Shown: positions 5,708 through 8,273 of the stretch, piece after piece
Position numbering within the stretch: position 1 is the stretch's first letter
How the letters are laid out: each line of letters begins with the position of its first letter
Source: Rickettsiaceae bacterium
Lineage (GTDB): Bacteria; Pseudomonadota; Alphaproteobacteria; Rickettsiales; Rickettsiaceae
Length of the DNA stretch: 8,273 bases
Direction of reading: 5' to 3'
Assembly (NCBI GenBank): GCA_022702085.1
Contig: JAKONF010000026.1
Location: 1-8,273 of the forward strand
Program-made: the position numbers and the translations under genes
The notes under the pieces: generated by a model
What the model saw: only the letters and a program-made list of their open reading frames with translations
Told to the model about the DNA's origin: nothing
The model's database searches: none

Positions 5708-7588
5708 ATGAAAGGCCATGAGCTAATTAAATCACATTTAGCAGAAGCACCAACAGGGCCTGGTGTTTATCGCATGCTTAATGAGCATCTGCAAATTATT
5801 TATATTGGCAAAGCCAAAAATCTAAAGCGTAGATTAAGTAGTTATGCTCGTAAAGATTTAAGAGGTAAAGTAAACAGAATGATCTGGCTTACTTGTTACC
5901 TTGAATATAGTATCACTAGCTCTGAAGCTGAGGCATTGTTACTAGAAGCACAACTAATAAAAAAACATCAACCAAAATTCAATATTTTACTCAAAGACGA
6001 CAAGTCATTTCCTTATATTAAATTAAGGTTAGATCATGATTACCCACAATTAATAAAGTACCGCGGCAAAAATTTTACTGGTGGTAAATTTTTTGGTCCA
6101 TTTGCTTCTGCTTATCAGGTTGATCTGACTATTGCCCAATTACAAAAGATTTTTAAATTACGTCCATGCAGTGATAGCTATTTTGAATCACGCCAGCGTC
6201 CTTGCTTGCAATATCAAATAGGAAAATGTTATGGGCCATGTGTAGGGAAAATAAGTAAAGAAAATTATACTGACCTGACTAAACAAGTTGAAGCATTTTT
6301 ATCAGGTAAAACAAATGAACTACAAGAAAATTTAGCCAGCAAAATGCAAATCTTAAGCGACAATATGCAGTTTGAGGAAGCTGCACAAATAAGAGACAGA
6401 ATCAAAGCACTAAGTTATATACAACTTAAATCAGGAATTGTTGGAGCTGATTTGAAAGATGCTGACGTTATTGCTGTAGTAAAGGAGAATAATTATTACT
6501 GCATTCAAGCGTTTTTATATAGGGCTGGTAGTAGTTTGGGTAATAAAGCTTACTTTCCAATTCATACTGAAGAAAGCAATGAAGCTGAAGTATTATCTTC
6601 ATTTCTTGGACAATTTTATCAAACACGTTCTCCCGCTAAAGAGATATTACTAAATCATGAAATTGAAGGAACTGAGGTAATAACTGAAGCCATTAAACAA
6701 TTACATGGCTATAAAGTTAGTATTTTAATACCAAAAAGAGGTGGTAAGCTTAAGTTATTACAAAACGCTGAAGAAAATGCGGTACTTGCTCTCAAACAAC
6801 ATTTAAAAAATTCTACTAAAAACTATAATACGCTTAAAGAGGTTAAACATCTATTTGATTTAGTAGAAATTCCTGAACGCATTGAAGTTTATGATAACAG
6901 CCATATTATGGGTGCTTTTGCGGTAGGAGGCATGATAGTAGCTACGCCATTTGGTTTTGATAAAAAGGAATATAGGTTGTATACTATTAAGCAATCTGAG
7001 CAGAATTCAGGACCAATTGTTGGTGATGATTACGCTATGCTTAGGCAAGTTCTAACTCGCAGATTTTTAAGATTACAAAAAGAACCTGAAAAAGCACCAG
7101 GTCTTATGATTATTGATGGTGGTAAGGGCCATATGGGCATAGTTAAGCAGGTAATGGAGGAGTACGGAATTACGGTGCCTTTCGTTTGTATGTCTAAAGG
7201 TGTAGATAGAAATGCAGGCAGGGAGCAGTTTCATATTCCAGGACGCGAAGTCTTTACCCTTGATAAAGGCCAGAATGTCATGAAATATCTCCAAATATTA
7301 CGCGATGAAGTGCATAATTATGCAATAAAAGGACATCGTCATAAACGCTCTAAAGCAATTAAAATATCAAGTTTGGATGATATTAAAGGAATTGGCAAAA
7401 AACGTAAAAGTGCATTATTAAATTATTTTGGTTCATTTCAGTCAATAGTTGAGGCAAGCGCCGAAGATTTAACCAAGGCTGAAGGAATTAACAAAAATTT
7501 AGCTGATAATATTTACGCAGTTTTACATCCAGATAAAATAGCAAATAATGAGAGCAAAATTAGAAATCCTAGCTTACTTGGTGACTAA
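5708..7588 (+). CDS. uvrC: UvrABC excinuclease subunit C
   Basis: UvrC makes both incisions flanking a DNA lesion in nucleotide excision repair, acting with UvrA and UvrB in the cytoplasm. The 626-residue product is full length. The GIY-YIG 3' nuclease domain is at about 15-95, with GVY (19-21), YIG (32-34), R42 and E77. Four cysteines, C154, C166, C174 and C178, lie at the positions that hold the 4Fe-4S cluster in E. coli UvrC. The UVR motif that binds UvrB is at about 206-240 (FEEAAQIRDRI). The RNase H-like 5' nuclease domain has D396 (VYDNSH), D470 (IIDGGKGH) and H536 (RDEVHNYAI). Tandem helix-hairpin-helix motifs lie at about 556-607 (IKGIGKKRK and AEGINKNLA). A short tail of about 19 residues follows. 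The ATG at 5708 is preceded in frame by TAG, so no longer start is possible; the Shine-Dalgarno is weak. The last 15 bases overlap the convergent transporter gene. Confidence 0.97.
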   Translation: MKGHELIKSHLAEAPTGPGVYRMLNEHLQIIYIGKAKNLKRRLSSYARKDLRGKVNRMIWLTCYLEYSITSSEAEALLLEAQLIKKHQPKFNILLKDDKSFPYIKLRLDHDYPQLIKYRGKNFTGGKFFGPFASAYQVDLTIAQLQKIFKLRPCSDSYFESRQRPCLQYQIGKCYGPCVGKISKENYTDLTKQVEAFLSGKTNELQENLASKMQILSDNMQFEEAAQIRDRIKALSYIQLKSGIVGADLKDADVIAVVKENNYYCIQAFLYRAGSSLGNKAYFPIHTEESNEAEVLSSFLGQFYQTRSPAKEILLNHEIEGTEVITEAIKQLHGYKVSILIPKRGGKLKLLQNAEENAVLALKQHLKNSTKNYNTLKEVKHLFDLVEIPERIEVYDNSHIMGAFAVGGMIVATPFGFDKKEYRLYTIKQSEQNSGPIVGDDYAMLRQVLTRRFLRLQKEPEKAPGLMIIDGGKGHMGIVKQVMEEYGITVPFVCMSKGVDRNAGREQFHIPGREVFTLDKGQNVMKYLQILRDEVHNYAIKGHRHKRSKAIKISSLDDIKGIGKKRKSALLNYFGSFQSIVEASAEDLTKAEGINKNLADNIYAVLHPDKIANNESKIRNPSLLGD

Positions 7589-8273
7589 TTGCTTTTCAAA
7601 TATCACAATAATTAAATATGAAATAACAGCAAAAAAACAAATGTAGAAAATAGGAAAAAGCATTAAATTATATTTCTCCATCATTTTAGCGCAAATAAAA
7701 TTAGCACTACCAGACATTAACATCGAACCAATATTATGACCAAAACTAACACCACGGTAGCGTTCATTAGGTCTAAAGCCTTTGATAATTAAGCCATGAG
7801 CCAAGGCATTGAAAGGGGCAACAGAAGCCGCAAGTAATAAGCAGCTAATAATAACTAGATTTACTATAGTTAATTTTATAGCAACTATGATAGCTAAGCA
7901 AAATAAGATTGTAGCTACCAGACTTACTTGAATGACGATTAAGTTACCAAAGCGGTCAGCTGCAAGGCCTGCTAGAGGCATCGAAAGTCCAAAGCATAAC
8001 ACTAATAATATAGAAATTGAGCTGATAACTTGTTTGATCTGAGGTAATACTATCGGCAAATATTGCTTCATAAATAAAATAGAAACTTGGTAAGTGACGC
8101 CAAAGCCGCCAGCTAAAAAGATAATCAGTAATATAATTCGCCATTTCTGAATTAACAACTGATACAAATTTTGATTATTTGAGAATTTAGATTTTTTGAA
8201 ATCAGGAGTTTCATCCAATTTATTACGATAATATATAGTGATCAATGATAATGGTAAGCTTAATACAAATGGT
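7574..8273 (-). CDS. MFS transporter, ProP-like, C-terminal half (cut by the right edge)
   Basis: This is an inner-membrane secondary transporter of the major facilitator superfamily. The frame is open to the right edge, so the N-terminal half lies outside; about 232 residues are visible. The TTG at 8245 is not the real start, because the nine codons before it continue the helix ending PFVLSLPLSLITIYY. This is followed by RNKLDETPDF, which matches the R-x-x-L-x-ETP-x-F hinge after helix 6 of ProP-type carriers. Six further hydrophobic helices follow, with AGLAADRFGN between helices 8 and 9 resembling the MFS loop motif, and NERYRGVSFGHNIG before helix 11. ProP itself imports proline and betaine with protons, and Rickettsiales carry many paralogues of unknown substrate, so I do not assign one. 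The reading frame ends inside uvrC, overlapping its last 15 bases tail to tail. Confidence 0.85.
   Translation of the reverse strand, partial: PFVLSLPLSLITIYYRNKLDETPDFKKSKFSNNQNLYQLLIQKWRIILLIIFLAGGFGVTYQVSILFMKQYLPIVLPQIKQVISSISILLVLCFGLSMPLAGLAADRFGNLIVIQVSLVATILFCLAIIVAIKLTIVNLVIISCLLLAASVAPFNALAHGLIIKGFRPNERYRGVSFGHNIGSMLMSGSANFICAKMMEKYNLMLFPIFYICFFAVISYLIIVIFEKQLVTK

Noticed and set aside
7073..7294. 73-residue open frame on the minus strand within uvrC
   Set aside because: Antisense to the conserved nuclease domain of uvrC, with no start signals.
7956..8144. 62-residue open frame on the minus strand within the MFS gene
   Set aside because: It is in a different frame of the same strand as a clear membrane transporter, with no independent support.

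Overview
The window looks like chromosome of an AT-rich alphaproteobacterium, most likely a Rickettsiales (Rickettsiaceae-like) endosymbiont. The reasons are strong A/T bias in every gene and spacer, short intergenic gaps, an N-terminally anchored Tim44-like protein next to YidD, and a ProP-type MFS carrier beside uvrC. The lpxB end implies an organism that still makes lipid A. The assignment to an order is inference from protein resemblance; no marker gene such as 16S rRNA is present.

Layout from left to right: (1) The 3' end of lpxB (lipid A synthesis) is followed after one base by rlmJ (23S rRNA adenine methyltransferase), both on the + strand. (2) Facing rlmJ is a minus-strand gene for a small exported, helix-rich protein of unknown function, with a good promoter of its own. 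(3) A compact minus-strand block of phage DNA-packaging genes follows: HK97-type portal, a 114-residue helical protein, and the large terminase. They overlap by 19 and 8 bases, so they form one transcription and translation unit. No capsid, protease, tail, integrase or lysis gene lies beside them. (4) A 168-base divergent spacer holds a candidate promoter for each side and four GCTGA boxes. (5) On the + strand, the Tim44-like gene and yidD overlap by one base and probably form a membrane-protein biogenesis operon. (6) A complete uvrC (nucleotide excision repair) follows. (7) The C-terminal half of an MFS transporter, on the minus strand, overlaps the 3' end of uvrC by 15 bases and runs off the right edge.

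Most of the window is housekeeping. The part worth attention is the three-gene packaging island. All three frames are open, and the terminase keeps its ATPase and nuclease signature residues. The order is portal, small gene, terminase rather than the usual small terminase, large terminase, portal. The unidentified middle gene is a reasonable candidate for a divergent small terminase subunit. Whether this is a decayed prophage, a scattered piece of a gene-transfer-agent-like system, or a domesticated packaging module cannot be settled from this window.

No tRNA, rRNA, CRISPR array, insertion sequence or convincing intrinsic terminator was seen, and no gene-free stretch exceeds 300 bases.
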